A DNA stretch of 64,000 nt from Roseateles sp. YR242 (GCF_900109745.1 NZ_FOAV01000004.1:54070-118069), one strand, 5' to 3'. Counted from the first letter of the stretch, positions 25,761 to 35,509 are shown. Notes: generated by a model not told the origin, from the letters alone. Made by a program: numbers and translations.

Positions 25761-28157
25761 ATGAGTCGATTCCAAGTTCGCAAGGTGGCCGTGCTCGGCG
25801 CCGGCGTGATGGGTGCGCAGATCGCTGCCCATCTGGTCAATGTGAAGGTCCCGGTCGTGCTGTTCGACCTGCCGGCCAAGGAAGGCCCCAAGAACGGGAT
25901 CGTGACCAAGGCGGTGGACGGGCTCAAGAAGCTCAAGCCGGCGCCGCTGGGCGTGGCGGAGAACGCCGCGCTGATCCAGCAGGCCAACTATGAAGAGCAC
26001 CTGGAGCTGCTGAAGGACTGCGACCTCATCATCGAGGCCATTGCCGAACGCATGGACTGGAAGCTGGATCTGTACACCAAGATCGCTCCGTTCGTGGCGC
26101 CGCATGCCATCGTGGCCTCCAACACCTCGGGCCTGTCGATCACCAAGCTGAGCGAAGTGCTGCCGGAGTCGATCAAGCCTCGTTTCTGCGGCATCCACTT
26201 CTTCAACCCGCCGCGCTACATGTACCTGGTGGAGCTGATCAACACGCCCACCACGCGTCCGGAAGTGATCGACCAGCTGGAAAGCTTCGTCACCACCGCC
26301 GTGGGCAAGGGCGTCGTGCGCGCCAATGACACGCCCAACTTCGTCGCCAACCGCGTCGGCATCGCCGGCATGATGGCCACGATGATCGAGGCCGAGAAAT
26401 TCGGCCTGAGCGTGGACGTGGTGGACGACCTGACCGGCAAGAAGCTGGGCCGCGCTTCCTCCGGCACCTTCCGCACGGCGGATGTGGTGGGCCTGGACAC
26501 CATGGCTCACGTCGTCAAGACGATGCAGGACAACCTGAAGGACGATCCCTTCTTCTCGACCTACGCCACGCCCAAGGTGCTGGCCGGCCTGATCGAGAAG
26601 GGCGCGCTGGGCCAGAAGGCCGGGGCGGGCTTCTACAAGAAGGTGGGCAAGGACATCCAGCGTCTGGACTTCGCCACCGGCGAATATGTCGCTGGCGGCA
26701 AGAAGGCCGACGAGATCGTGGCCCGCATGCTGAAGAAGCCGGCGGCCGACCGCATCAAGCTGCTGCGTGAATCGACCAACCCGCAGGCCCAGTTCCTGTG
26801 GTCCATCCTGCGCGACAGCTTCCACTACGTGGCCGTGCACCTGGACACCGTGGCCGACACCGCCCGTGAGATCGACTTCGCCATGCGCTGGGGCTTCGGC
26901 TCGCAGCAGGGCCCGTTCGAGCTGTGGCAGGCGGCAGGCTGGAAGCAGGTCGCCGAATGGGTGAAGGCCGACATTGATGCCGGCAAGACCCTGTCCAGCG
27001 CTGCGCTGCCCGCCTGGGTGTTCGAAGGCCCGGTGGCCGAGAACGGTGGCGTGCACAGCAAGGATGGCTCGTGGAGCGCCGCTGAAGGCAAGTTCAAGCC
27101 GCGCGCCAAGCTGCCGGTGTATGAGCGCCAGGCATTCCCCGAATCCCTGGTGGGCGAGGGCGCCGTGGAGCCGCTGAAGGCCGGCACGGAAGAGTTCAAG
27201 AACGAGGAAGTCCGCGTCTGGTCGCTGGACGGTGAAGTGCTGATCGCCTCGATCAACTGCAAGCTGCACCTGATCAGCCCGACCGTGACCGAAGGCCTGC
27301 TGAAGGCGGTCGAGATCGCCGAAGCCAAGTACAAGGGCCTGGTGATCTGGTCGCCGGACGACGTGTTCTCGGCGGGTGCCAACCTGGAAGCGCTGATGCC
27401 GGTCTTCATGACCAAGGGCGCCAAGGGCATCGCACCGGAAGAGAAGAAGCTGCAGGACATGATGCTGCGCGTGCGCTACGCCAACGTGCCGGTGGTGGCC
27501 GCCATGCGTGGCCTGGCGCTGGGCGGTGGCTGCGAGCTGGCGGTGCATTGCGCCCGCCGTGTCGCCCACATGGAGTCGTATGTCGGCCTGGTGGAAGTGG
27601 GCGTGGGCCTGATCCCTGGCGGTGGCGGCCTGACCTACATCGCCCGTCGTGCCGCCGAGATGGCGGCCGCTGGCAATGCCAATGCGGACATCTTCGCCTT
27701 CCTGAAGGACGGCTTCACCAACGCCGCGATGGCCAAGGTGGCGACCTCCGCGCTGGAAGCGCAGAAATTGGGTTACCTGCTGGACAGCGACGTGATCGTT
27801 CCCAACAAGGACGAACTGCTGTTCGTGGCCTCTGCCCAGGCCAAGGCGATGGCCGATTCCGGCTACCGTCCGCCGCTGAAGGCCAAGTTCCCGGTGGCAG
27901 GCCGTTCCGGCATCGCCACGGTGAAGGCCCAACTGGCCAACATGCGTGACGGCGGCTTCATCAGCCAGCACGATTTCCACCTGGCGTCGCTGATCGCCGA
28001 TGTGGTGTGCGGCGGTGAAGTGGAAGCCGGTTCGCTGGTGACCGAGGAGTACCTGATGTCGCTGGAGCGCAAGCATTTCTGCTCGCTGCTGGAGCATCCG
28101 AAGACTCAAGAACGGATCATGGGCATGCTGCAAACCGGCAAGCCGGTCCGCAACTGA
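25761..28157 (+). CDS. 3-hydroxyacyl-CoA dehydrogenase / enoyl-CoA hydratase fusion (FadB/FadN-like)
   Basis: The 798-residue bifunctional beta-oxidation enzyme has its dehydrogenase first: NAD motif VLGAGVMGAQIAAH at about 10-24, catalytic region HFFNPPRYMYLVELI with the active His, and a C-terminal dehydrogenase domain (about 200-400). The hydratase/crotonase domain follows at about 490-700, with GLALGGGCELAVHC and EVGVGLIPGGGGL, whose glutamates are catalytic. This order (dehydrogenase then hydratase) is that of Bacillus FadN and many betaproteobacterial enzymes, opposite to E. coli FadB. The ATG at 25761 has GGAGA 4 nt upstream. Thiolase follows after 25 bp. Confidence 0.93.
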   Translation: MSRFQVRKVAVLGAGVMGAQIAAHLVNVKVPVVLFDLPAKEGPKNGIVTKAVDGLKKLKPAPLGVAENAALIQQANYEEHLELLKDCDLIIEAIAERMDWKLDLYTKIAPFVAPHAIVASNTSGLSITKLSEVLPESIKPRFCGIHFFNPPRYMYLVELINTPTTRPEVIDQLESFVTTAVGKGVVRANDTPNFVANRVGIAGMMATMIEAEKFGLSVDVVDDLTGKKLGRASSGTFRTADVVGLDTMAHVVKTMQDNLKDDPFFSTYATPKVLAGLIEKGALGQKAGAGFYKKVGKDIQRLDFATGEYVAGGKKADEIVARMLKKPAADRIKLLRESTNPQAQFLWSILRDSFHYVAVHLDTVADTAREIDFAMRWGFGSQQGPFELWQAAGWKQVAEWVKADIDAGKTLSSAALPAWVFEGPVAENGGVHSKDGSWSAAEGKFKPRAKLPVYERQAFPESLVGEGAVEPLKAGTEEFKNEEVRVWSLDGEVLIASINCKLHLISPTVTEGLLKAVEIAEAKYKGLVIWSPDDVFSAGANLEALMPVFMTKGAKGIAPEEKKLQDMMLRVRYANVPVVAAMRGLALGGGCELAVHCARRVAHMESYVGLVEVGVGLIPGGGGLTYIARRAAEMAAAGNANADIFAFLKDGFTNAAMAKVATSALEAQKLGYLLDSDVIVPNKDELLFVASAQAKAMADSGYRPPLKAKFPVAGRSGIATVKAQLANMRDGGFISQHDFHLASLIADVVCGGEVEAGSLVTEEYLMSLERKHFCSLLEHPKTQERIMGMLQTGKPVRN

Positions 28158-28182
28158 TCCAGCGGCCTACAAGGAATACATC

Positions 28183-29397
28183 ATGAGCAAGCAAGTTCAA
28201 GACGCCTACATCTGCGCCGCCACCCGTCTGCCGATCGGCAAGTCGGGCCGGGGCTATTTCAAGAACACCCGCCCGGACGAGATGCTGTCCCGTGTGATCC
28301 AGGCGGCGCTGGCCCAGGTGCCGGGCCTGGACCCGTCGGTCATTGAAGACGCCATCATCGGCTGCTCCTTCCCGGAAGGTGAGCAGGGCATGAACATCGC
28401 CCGTGTGGCCGCCGTGCTGTCCGGCCTGCCGAATACGGTGGGCGGTGTGACGGTGAACCGTTATTGCGCCTCGGGCATCACCGCCCTGGCCATGGCGGCT
28501 GACCGCATCCGCGTGGGTGAGTCGGAAGTGATGATCGCCGGTGGCGTGGAGTCGATGTCCATGGTGCCGATGGGCGGCAACAAGCCTTCCTTCCCGCCGG
28601 CCATCTTCGAGCGCGATGAAAACATCGGCCTGGCCTACGGGATGGGCCTGACGGCCGAGAAGGTGGCCGACAAGTGGAAGGTCAGCCGCGAGGCGCAGGA
28701 CGAGTTCGCGCTCGAATCGCATCGCCGCGCGCTGGCCGCGATCGAGGGCGGTTTCTTCAAGGACGAGATCACCCCGTTCGAGCTGAAGGACCGCCAGCCG
28801 GACCTGAACGGCGACGGCGTGATCGTGAAGTCGCGTACCGTGGAATTCGACGAAGGTCCCCGCAAGGACACGTCGATGGAAGGCCTGGCCAAGCTCAAGC
28901 CGGTGTTCGCGGCCAAGGGCAGCGTGACGGCCGGCAACAGCTCGCAGACCTCGGACGGCGCAGGCGCACTGATCGTGGCGTCGGAAGCGGCTGTGAAGAA
29001 GTTCGGCCTGACGCCGCTGGCACGTTTTGTGTCGTTCGCGGTGCGCGGCGTGCCGCCCGAGATCATGGGCATCGGCCCGATCGAGGCGATCCCCGCAGCA
29101 CTGAAGCTGGCGGGCATCAAGGCCCAGGATCTGGGCTGGGTGGAGCTGAATGAGGCGTTCGCGGCGCAGTCGCTGGCCGTGCTGAACGACCTGGACAGCA
29201 AGGGCATCGTGCTGGACCGCAGCAAGGTGAACCCCAACGGCGGCGCAATCGCCCTGGGCCACCCGCTGGGCGCCACCGGTGCCATCCGCGCGGCGTCGGT
29301 GATCCATGGCCTGCGTCGCACAGGTGGGAAGTACGGGATGGTCACAATGTGCGTGGGGGCCGGGCAAGGCGCCGCAGGCATCATCGAGCGGCTGTGA
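28183..29397 (+). CDS. fadA: Acetyl-CoA C-acyltransferase (3-ketoacyl-CoA thiolase)
   Basis: This 404-residue thiolase performs the last step of beta-oxidation, releasing acetyl-CoA. The acyl-accepting nucleophile is C95 in NRYCASG. The C-terminal active-site motifs NPNGGAIALGHPLGATGA and CVGAGQGAAG, with the catalytic His and Cys, are intact. It forms a complex with the upstream FadB-like protein in relatives, and is co-transcribed with it (25-bp spacing, AAGGA site). A large palindrome and a short tandem repeat fill the 315 bp before the next gene. Confidence 0.93.
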   Translation: MSKQVQDAYICAATRLPIGKSGRGYFKNTRPDEMLSRVIQAALAQVPGLDPSVIEDAIIGCSFPEGEQGMNIARVAAVLSGLPNTVGGVTVNRYCASGITALAMAADRIRVGESEVMIAGGVESMSMVPMGGNKPSFPPAIFERDENIGLAYGMGLTAEKVADKWKVSREAQDEFALESHRRALAAIEGGFFKDEITPFELKDRQPDLNGDGVIVKSRTVEFDEGPRKDTSMEGLAKLKPVFAAKGSVTAGNSSQTSDGAGALIVASEAAVKKFGLTPLARFVSFAVRGVPPEIMGIGPIEAIPAALKLAGIKAQDLGWVELNEAFAAQSLAVLNDLDSKGIVLDRSKVNPNGGAIALGHPLGATGAIRAASVIHGLRRTGGKYGMVTMCVGAGQGAAGIIERL

Positions 29398-29481
29398 TCG
29401 TGTTTGTGGCGTAGGGGCGGTGGCTGGCTGCTGCAGCTTTGCTTTGGCTGCTGCTGCTGCCTCCGTGCCACGACCGAGCAA

Positions 29482-29582
29482 CAGGAGAAGGATGGGGCCC
29501 TGTTTTCTCCATGTCCCTCCTGTCCGGCTCCGCCGGCCATTCCTTCCTTGACTTACGAAAACAGGGCCCCATCCTCCTCCTG
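29482..29582. repeat. Large inverted repeat (hairpin element) between thiolase and enoyl-CoA hydratase genes
   Basis: The 19-nt arms at 29489-29507 and 29557-29575 are exactly complementary (AGGATGGGGCCCTGTTTTC and its reverse complement). With two mismatches the arms extend to 29482-29582. The 49-nt loop carries a nested CCGGC-TCC-GCCGG hairpin. It is too long for a simple terminator and has no T-run. It may be a MITE-like or REP-like remnant, or an mRNA element between genes of the same regulon. Confidence 0.7.
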
Positions 29583-29609
29583 CTCGACAGTTCAGGTGTG
29601 CGACGGGGC

Positions 29610-29640
29610 TCTAGGACCTAGGTCCTAGGTCCTAGGTCCT
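29610..29640. repeat. Tandem 7-bp repeat CCTAGGT
   Basis: There are three exact copies of CCTAGGT at 29617-29637, an imperfect copy before them and a partial copy after. Each unit contains the palindrome CCTAGG. It lies 75 bp upstream of the enoyl-CoA hydratase start, so slippage here could change promoter spacing. Confidence 0.7.
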
Positions 29641-29712
29641 CGGTTTTAGGGCTGTGTCGCGTTGTCGTTTGGGTAGCATGATGGGTTGCAGGTTTATCCA
29701 GGAGACTCTTCC

Positions 29713-30474
29713 ATGAGCATCAAGACCGCCATCGTCAACGGCGTGCAGACCATCGAGATCGCACGGCCGGAGAAGAAGAACGCGCTGACCCGCGCCATGT
29801 ACCAGGAGATGGCGGATACGCTGAATGCCGCCAATGAGGACAACACGGTGCGCGCCGTGCTGATCCAGGGGCAGCCCGCCATCTTCACGTCGGGCAACGA
29901 CATCGAAGATTTCATGAGCAGCCCGCCCCGGGACGAAGACGCCCCCGTGTTCCAGTTCATGCGCGCCATGATCGGCTGCGATAAGCCAGTGATCGCCGCC
30001 GTGAACGGCGCCGCCATCGGCATCGGCACCACCATGCTGCTGCACTGCGATTTCGTCTACGTCGCGGACGACGCCCGCCTGGCCATGCCGTTCGTGAGCC
30101 TCGGCCTGGTGCCGGAATTCGGCTCCAGCCTGGTCGTCCCACGCCTGATGGGCCAGCGCCGCGCCGCCGAGAAGCTGCTGCTGGGAGACCCGTTCACCGG
30201 CGAACAGGCAGTGGAATACGGCATCGCCAACGCCGTGCTGCCCGCCGGTGAAGTGGTCAACCACGCACGCCGCGTGGCCGAACGCTTCAACAAGCTGGCC
30301 CCCACCGCCGTGCGCGAAAGCAAGAAGCTGATGCGCCGCGGTACCGAGGAAGCCCTGCTGGAAGCCATCCAGGTGGAAGCCGAGATCTTCGGCGCCCGTC
30401 TGCGCAGCCCCGAAGCCATCGAAGCCTTCCAGGCCTTCTTCCAGAAGCGCCAGCCGGACTTCTCCAAGTTCTGA
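29713..30474 (+). CDS. Enoyl-CoA hydratase/isomerase family protein
   Basis: This is a 253-residue crotonase-fold enzyme. The oxyanion-hole segments are QPAIFTSGNDIEDF (about 55-68) and VNGAAIGIGTTMLLHCDF (about 98-115). The region FVSLGLVPEFGSSLVVPRLMG follows; one catalytic Glu is present (PEFG), while the other hydratase Glu position, in the GxGxx helix, has no clear Glu. It may therefore be an isomerase or a specialised hydratase rather than a classic one. The ATG at 29713 has GGAGA 8 nt upstream; the longer frame starting at a TTG is less likely. It ends with a strong terminator. Confidence 0.87.
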   Translation: MSIKTAIVNGVQTIEIARPEKKNALTRAMYQEMADTLNAANEDNTVRAVLIQGQPAIFTSGNDIEDFMSSPPRDEDAPVFQFMRAMIGCDKPVIAAVNGAAIGIGTTMLLHCDFVYVADDARLAMPFVSLGLVPEFGSSLVVPRLMGQRRAAEKLLLGDPFTGEQAVEYGIANAVLPAGEVVNHARRVAERFNKLAPTAVRESKKLMRRGTEEALLEAIQVEAEIFGARLRSPEAIEAFQAFFQKRQPDFSKF

Positions 30475-30532
30475 GCGCCTTCGCGGAACTGCTGGCCACC
30501 ACCACCGCCGGTTCCCCAGCGCCAGAAACGAC

Positions 30533-30558
30533 AACGGACCCCTTGGGGTCCGTTTTTC
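30533..30558 (+). terminator. Rho-independent terminator of the fatty acid oxidation locus
   Basis: ACGGACCCC pairs with GGGGTCCGT across a TT centre, followed by a run of five T's on the plus strand. It lies between the convergent hydratase and dctA genes. Confidence 0.88.
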
Positions 30559-30605
30559 GTGGGGGCGGGTCCGTGGACCCGCTGCTCGCGGGCTACTCAG
30601 ACCTG

Positions 30606-31946
30606 TCAGGCTTGCTCGCCCGGCGTCTCCGCACGGATGGGCAGGTCATCGGTGTCGGCCCGTTCGTTCAGGGCGCGGTCCAGCTTGTCATGGTCGAGCG
30701 CGCCTTCCCACTTCGAGACCACGATGGTGGCCACGGCGTTGCCGATGAAGTTGGTCAGCGAACGGCATTCGGACATGAAGCGGTCCACGCCCAGAATCAG
30801 CGCCATGCCAGCCACCGGCACTTCCGGCACCACCGACAGCGTCGCCGCCAGGGTGATGAAGCCAGCACCCGTCACACCCGCAGCGCCCTTGGAGCTCAGC
30901 ATCGCCACCAGCAGCAGCGTGATCTGGTGACCCAGGGTCAGTTCGGTGTTGGTGGCCTGCGCGATGAAGAGCGCCGCCAGCGTCATGTAGATGTTGGTGC
31001 CGTCCAGGTTGAACGAGTAGCCGGTCGGGACCACCAGACCCACCACCGTCTTTTCGCAGCCCGCATGCTCCATCTTCTCCATCAGCGAGGGCAGGGCCGA
31101 CTCCGAGGAGGAGGTGCCCAGCACCAGCAGCAGCTCGGCCTTCAGGTAGCGGATCAGCTTGATCACCGAGAAGCCGCACAGCTTGGCCACAATGCCCAGC
31201 ACCACCAGCACGAACAGCAGCGAGGTGATGTAGAAGCTGCCCACCAGCCAGGCCAGGTTGACCAGCACGGCCAGGCCGTACTTGCCGATGGTGAAGGCCA
31301 TCGCACCCAGCGCGCCGATCGGGGCCGTGCGCATCAGGATGTGCACCAGGCGGAAGATCGGGGCCGTCAGCGAATTCATGAAGTTCAGCACCAGCTTGCC
31401 ACGCTCGCCAGAAAGCGAGAGCGCCACGCCGAACAACACCGCCACGAACAGCGTCTGCAGGATATTGCCGTCAGACAACGCACCCAGCAGCGACTTGGGG
31501 ATGATGTCCATCAGGAAGCCGGTCAAGGTCAGGTCATGCGACTTGTCGACGTAGCTGCGCACTTCCTTCTGGTCCAGATCGGCCACGTTCACATTCATGC
31601 CGGCACCCGGCTGCACGAAGTGAGCCACCAGCATGCCGATGATCAGCGCCAGCGTGGAGAAGAACAGGAAATACAGCATCGCCTTGCCAAACACACGGCC
31701 CACCGTCTTCAGGTGGGTCATGCTGGCAATGCCGGTCACGATGGTCAGGAAGATCACCGGCGCGATGATCATCTTCACCAGCTTGATGAAGGCGTCACCC
31801 AGCGGCTTCAGCGTGACGGCATATTGCGGCTCGAAGTGGCCCAGCAGCACGCCAATGGTGATGGCAAACAGCACCTGCACATAGAGCTGCTTGTAGAACG
31901 GAATGGGCGCCGCCGGTTCGGCGGGTGAGGTGAGGGTGGGCTGCAT
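30606..31946 (-). CDS. dctA: C4-dicarboxylate:cation symporter DctA
   Basis: This 446-residue inner membrane carrier of the DAACS family imports succinate, fumarate and malate. Family motifs are the serine-rich loop [34 protein letters not shown] and the late helix [19 protein letters not shown]. There are about eight transmembrane segments plus re-entrant loops. The ATG at 31946 begins [11 protein letters not shown] with GGAG upstream on the coding strand; the frame is open farther upstream but without family similarity. The gene is monocistronic by appearance. Confidence 0.93.
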   Translation of the reverse strand: MQPTLTSPAEPAAPIPFYKQLYVQVLFAITIGVLLGHFEPQYAVTLKPLGDAFIKLVKMIIAPVIFLTIVTGIASMTHLKTVGRVFGKAMLYFLFFSTLALIIGMLVAHFVQPGAGMNVNVADLDQKEVRSYVDKSHDLTLTGFLMDIIPKSLLGALSDGNILQTLFVAVLFGVALSLSGERGKLVLNFMNSLTAPIFRLVHILMRTAPIGALGAMAFTIGKYGLAVLVNLAWLVGSFYITSLLFVLVVLGIVAKLCGFSVIKLIRYLKAELLLVLGTSSSESALPSLMEKMEHAGCEKTVVGLVVPTGYSFNLDGTNIYMTLAALFIAQATNTELTLGHQITLLLVAMLSSKGAAGVTGAGFITLAATLSVVPEVPVAGMALILGVDRFMSECRSLTNFIGNAVATIVVSKWEGALDHDKLDRALNERADTDDLPIRAETPGEQA

Positions 31947-32067
31947 CGGTTGTGTCTCCACGCAAGGAAGGCGGTTGTTGTACTGCGGCACCGCCTGGGG
32001 GAATGGGCCGGGGAAGGAGCCCCGGCAAAGAATAAAACCAGAAACGAAAAAGGTCGGTTGGCGGGCG

Positions 32068-32496
32068 TCAGGCCTGCTCGGCAAAAGCGCGCGGCTTGCC
32101 TTCGCGGTCGATCGCCACGTAGGTCAGGTTGGCCTCTGTGACCTTCACGACATGCGGATTGGCCGGGTTGCGCTCCGCAAAAACCTCGACGTGCACCGTG
32201 ATGGACGTGCGGCCGATTCGCTTGACCTCGGCATAGAAGCTCAGCAGGTCTCCAATCGAGACCGGCTGCTTGAAGACGAATTCATTCACCGCCACCGTGG
32301 CCACCCGCCCGCGCGAGATGCGCAGCGGCAGCACCGACCCGGCCAGGTCCACCTGCGCCATGATCCAGCCGCCAAAGATGTCCCCATTGCCGTTGGCATC
32401 CGCCGGCATGGGCATGACCCGCATGACCAGTTCACGCGGGCCCAGGGCGTCAGCCGCAGGCGGCTGGTCGTTTTGCTTGGGAGTGGAGGTGCTCAT
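32068..32496 (-). CDS. Acyl-CoA thioesterase, YciA-type hotdog protein
   Basis: The 142-residue protein has a single hotdog domain. The motif [18 protein letters not shown] carries the catalytic Asp-containing segment of YciA/acyl-CoA thioesterases, followed by [24 protein letters not shown]. It hydrolyses acyl-CoA to free acid and CoA in the cytoplasm. The first 20 residues are a non-conserved extension. It is divergent from the ABC exporter gene, with 64 bp between the starts. It is a plausible companion of the fatty acid genes upstream, by context. Confidence 0.9.
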   Translation of the reverse strand: MSTSTPKQNDQPPAADALGPRELVMRVMPMPADANGNGDIFGGWIMAQVDLAGSVLPLRISRGRVATVAVNEFVFKQPVSIGDLLSFYAEVKRIGRTSITVHVEVFAERNPANPHVVKVTEANLTYVAIDREGKPRAFAEQA

Positions 32497-32560
32497 GGTC
32501 GGCAGCGGTGAGAATGTGCGTGATTGTCATCCAGCAAACGCCAGAGCAGCGACCGTATCA

Positions 32561-34387
32561 ATGCGTAGGTCTTCCTCATTGTCAAACCCTGTTCCCTCCT
32601 CGCCCACAAGCGATGCCAATTCGCCACGCAGGGGCGATTGGCGGACGATTGGCCGGCTGCTGCCGTACTTCTGGCGTTATCGCTGGCGGGTGGGCCTGGC
32701 GCTCGCGTTCATGATCGGCGCCAAGTTCGCCAACGTGAGCGTGCCGGTGCTGCTGAAGAAGCTGGTGGACAGCCTGGACGTGCAGCCCGGCAGCGCGCAG
32801 GCGCTGATGGTGGTGCCCGTCGGGCTGCTGGTGGCCTACGGCCTGCTGCGCCTGTGCACCTCGCTGTTCACCGAGGCGCGCGAGCTGATCTTCGCCAAGG
32901 CCACCGAAGGTGCCTCGCGCAGCATCTCGCTGGAAGTCTTCCGCCATCTGCATGACCTGAGCCTGCGCTTTCACCTGGAGCGCCAGACCGGCGGCATGAC
33001 CCGGGACATCGAGCGCGGCACGCGGGCTGTGCATTCGCTGATCTCCTATTCCCTCTACAGCATCCTGCCCACGCTGGTGGAGGTGGTGCTGGTGCTGAGC
33101 CTGCTGGCGGTGAAGTTCGACGCCCTGTTCGCCTGGATCACCGGGGCGGCATTGGTCTTCTATATCGGCTTCACCGTGGTGCTGACCGAATGGCGCACCC
33201 AGTTCCGCCGCAAGCTCAACGAGCTGGATTCGGTGGCCCACAGCAAAGCCATCGATTCGCTGCTGAACTATGAGACGGTGAAGTACTTCAACAATGAGGA
33301 CTTCGAGGCGGCGCGCTACGACCAGACCCTGGAGCAGGTCCGCCGGGCGCAACTGAAGTCGCAAACCACGCTGTCGCTGCTCAACAGCGGCCAGCAGGTG
33401 ATCATCGCGGCGGCGCTGGTGGCCATGCTGTGGCGTGCCACGCAGGGTGTGGTGGACGGGCACATGAGCCTGGGCGACCTGGTCATGATCAATGCCTTCA
33501 TGATCCAGCTCTACATCCCGCTGAACTTCCTTGGCGTCATTTACCGGGAGATCAAGCAGAGCCTGACCGACCTGGACAAGATGTTCATGCTGCTGGCCAA
33601 GGAGCGCGAGGTGGCGGACCAGCCCCAGGCGCTGCCGCTGCAGGTCCAGGGCGCCACCGTGCGCTTCGAGGACGTGCATTTCGCCTATGAGCCGGATCGG
33701 CCCATCCTGAAGGGCGTGTCCTTCGAGATCCCGGCCGGCCGCAAGGTGGCGGTGGTGGGCCCCAGCGGCTCGGGCAAGAGCACGCTCGCCCGCCTGCTCT
33801 ACCGCTTCTATGACGTGGCGCACGGGCGCATCACCATCGACGGCCAGCCCCTGGCCGAGGTGACGCAGCACAGCCTGCGCCGTGCCATTGGCATCGTCCC
33901 GCAGGACACCGTGCTCTTCAACGACACCATTGCCTACAACATCGCCTACGGGCGGCCGGAGGCCAGCACCGCAGAGGTGGAGGCTGCCGCGCGGGCCGCC
34001 CACATCCATGCCTTCATCAGCAGCCTTCCCATGGGCTACCAGACCATGGTGGGCGAGCGGGGCCTGAAACTTTCGGGCGGGGAGAAGCAGCGGGTGGCGA
34101 TTGCCCGCACCTTGCTGAAGAACCCTCCCATCCTCATCTTCGATGAGGCGACGTCCGCGTTGGACTCCCGCAATGAGCGCGCCATCCAGGCCGAGCTGGA
34201 AGCCGCCGCGCAGGACAAGACGGTCCTGGTGATTGCCCACCGCCTCTCCACCATCGTGGACGCCCACGACATTCTGGTCATGGAACAGGGCCAGATCGTC
34301 GAGCGTGGCACCCACGCGCAATTGCTTGCCCAGCAAGGGCGATACGCCCAGATGTGGTCGATGCAGCAGGACACGCCCGCCTCCTGA
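32561..34387 (+). CDS. Atm1/HMT1-type ABC exporter (fused permease and ATPase)
   Basis: This is a 608-residue half-transporter. Six transmembrane helices span about residues 30-320, with NYETVKYFNNE, a signature of the Atm1/HMT1 (heavy metal tolerance, glutathione-conjugate) branch. The ATPase domain has Walker [10 protein letters not shown], signature LSGGEKQRVA, Walker B ILIFDEATSALD and the switch His in IAHRLST. It works as a homodimer in the inner membrane; the likely substrates are glutathione-metal or persulfide conjugates, from family knowledge. The ATG at 32561 is the last one before the conserved part. Upstream in-frame codons overlap the divergent thioesterase gene. Confidence 0.9.
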   Translation: MRRSSSLSNPVPSSPTSDANSPRRGDWRTIGRLLPYFWRYRWRVGLALAFMIGAKFANVSVPVLLKKLVDSLDVQPGSAQALMVVPVGLLVAYGLLRLCTSLFTEARELIFAKATEGASRSISLEVFRHLHDLSLRFHLERQTGGMTRDIERGTRAVHSLISYSLYSILPTLVEVVLVLSLLAVKFDALFAWITGAALVFYIGFTVVLTEWRTQFRRKLNELDSVAHSKAIDSLLNYETVKYFNNEDFEAARYDQTLEQVRRAQLKSQTTLSLLNSGQQVIIAAALVAMLWRATQGVVDGHMSLGDLVMINAFMIQLYIPLNFLGVIYREIKQSLTDLDKMFMLLAKEREVADQPQALPLQVQGATVRFEDVHFAYEPDRPILKGVSFEIPAGRKVAVVGPSGSGKSTLARLLYRFYDVAHGRITIDGQPLAEVTQHSLRRAIGIVPQDTVLFNDTIAYNIAYGRPEASTAEVEAAARAAHIHAFISSLPMGYQTMVGERGLKLSGGEKQRVAIARTLLKNPPILIFDEATSALDSRNERAIQAELEAAAQDKTVLVIAHRLSTIVDAHDILVMEQGQIVERGTHAQLLAQQGRYAQMWSMQQDTPAS

Positions 34388-34442
34388 AACCGCGCGCCGG
34401 GGTGGCGACGGCCGTGCTGGCCGCGCGGCATAATCCCGGATT

Positions 34443-35372
34443 GTGGAAACCAAGTGGCTTGAAGATTTTGTGAGCCTGGCGGAGACGCGCAGCTTCTCCC
34501 GCTCAGCTCAGTTGAGGCATGTGACGCAACCGGCGTTCTCGCGGCGCATCCAGGCACTGGAGGCGTGGGCGGGCGTGGATCTGGTCGATCGTTCCTCCTA
34601 TCCCACGCGGCTCACGGCCGCCGGGGAAACCCTGCTCGGCCAGGCGGTGGACCTGCTGGGGAACCTGCAGGCCACCCGCAACATGCTGCGCAGCCACCAG
34701 TCCGCCGGCCAGGACATGATCGAGTTCGCGGTGCCGCACTCGCTGTCCTTCAGCTTCTTCCCGCACTGGCTGATGGAGTTGCGCCAGCGATTTGGCGAGG
34801 TGAAGTGCCGGCTCAACGCTCTGAATGTGCACGACGCTACCTTGCAACTTAGCGAAGGCAACTGCGACCTGCTGGTGGTCTACCACCACCCCAGCCAGCC
34901 CCTGCAGCTGGATCCGGAGCGTTACGAGTCGGTGTCGCTTGGCCACGAGACGCTTTCGGCCTATGCCAAGGCAGACGCCGCCGGCGCCCCCATGTTCCGC
35001 ATCACCGGCCATCCGGGCCAGAAGATTCCTTTCCTCAGCTACGCCTCCGGTGCCTACCTCGGCCGGCTGGTGGAACTGATCGTCAAGGATGCCTCCCTGC
35101 CGCTCAACCTCGAGTCCGTCTTCGAGACCGACATGGCGGAAAGCCTCAAGGCCATGGCGCTGGAGGGCCATGGCCTGGCCTTCCTGCCAGCCAGCTCGGT
35201 GAAGAAGGAAGTCAAGGCGCGCCGGCTGGTGCGTGCGGCGGAGCCCGGCCATTACGAACTGAACATGGAACTGCGCATGTATCGGGAGCGGCAGGCAACG
35301 GCCCGCCGTGTCAAGCCCGTGGCCCAGGCGTTGTGGTCGTTCCTCACCCAGTCAGGCGGGTCTGCGGCATGA
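34443..35372 (+). CDS. LysR-family regulator, HypT (YjiE)-like
   Basis: This 309-residue LysR regulator has an N-terminal winged helix (ETKWLEDFVSLAETRSFSRSA, TQPAFSRRIQALE) and a PBP-like effector domain. The opening ETKWLxDF and the later LNYS/LSYASGAYLGRLV and GHGLAFLP segments match E. coli HypT (YjiE), the hypochlorite-responsive regulator, rather than a metabolic LysR such as CbbR. This assignment rests on recalled sequence similarity. The start is a GTG at 34443. It lies upstream of and parallel to gltIJKL, so it may control that transporter. An exact tandem repeat sits between them. Confidence 0.8.
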   Translation: METKWLEDFVSLAETRSFSRSAQLRHVTQPAFSRRIQALEAWAGVDLVDRSSYPTRLTAAGETLLGQAVDLLGNLQATRNMLRSHQSAGQDMIEFAVPHSLSFSFFPHWLMELRQRFGEVKCRLNALNVHDATLQLSEGNCDLLVVYHHPSQPLQLDPERYESVSLGHETLSAYAKADAAGAPMFRITGHPGQKIPFLSYASGAYLGRLVELIVKDASLPLNLESVFETDMAESLKAMALEGHGLAFLPASSVKKEVKARRLVRAAEPGHYELNMELRMYRERQATARRVKPVAQALWSFLTQSGGSAA

Positions 35373-35403
35373 ATCCTGCATACGCAGCGTCCGCAGTTCT
35401 CGC

Positions 35404-35425
35404 AGATGCGTAATAGATGCGTAAT
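35404..35425. repeat. Exact tandem 11-bp repeat upstream of gltI
   Basis: AGATGCGTAAT is repeated head to tail, 85 bp before the gltI start. The spacing of about one helical turn suits two regulator half-sites. TAAT-containing units could also provide overlapping -10 elements. Confidence 0.55.
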
Positions 35426-35509
35426 ACTCCCTACCCAGCAGATCGCGCCCACGTGGTCTGCTTCGCCCGTACACAGACACAATTTGATTCTGAACTTGCA
35501 GGAGCACTT

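Noticed and set aside
25716..28133. An 805-codon minus-strand frame opposite the fadB-like gene
   Set aside because: The antisense frame is almost the same length as the real gene, but the plus strand carries all catalytic motifs.
30533..30558. The hairpin as a terminator for dctA as well
   Set aside because: On the minus strand no clear T-run follows the stem, so only plus-strand use is supported.
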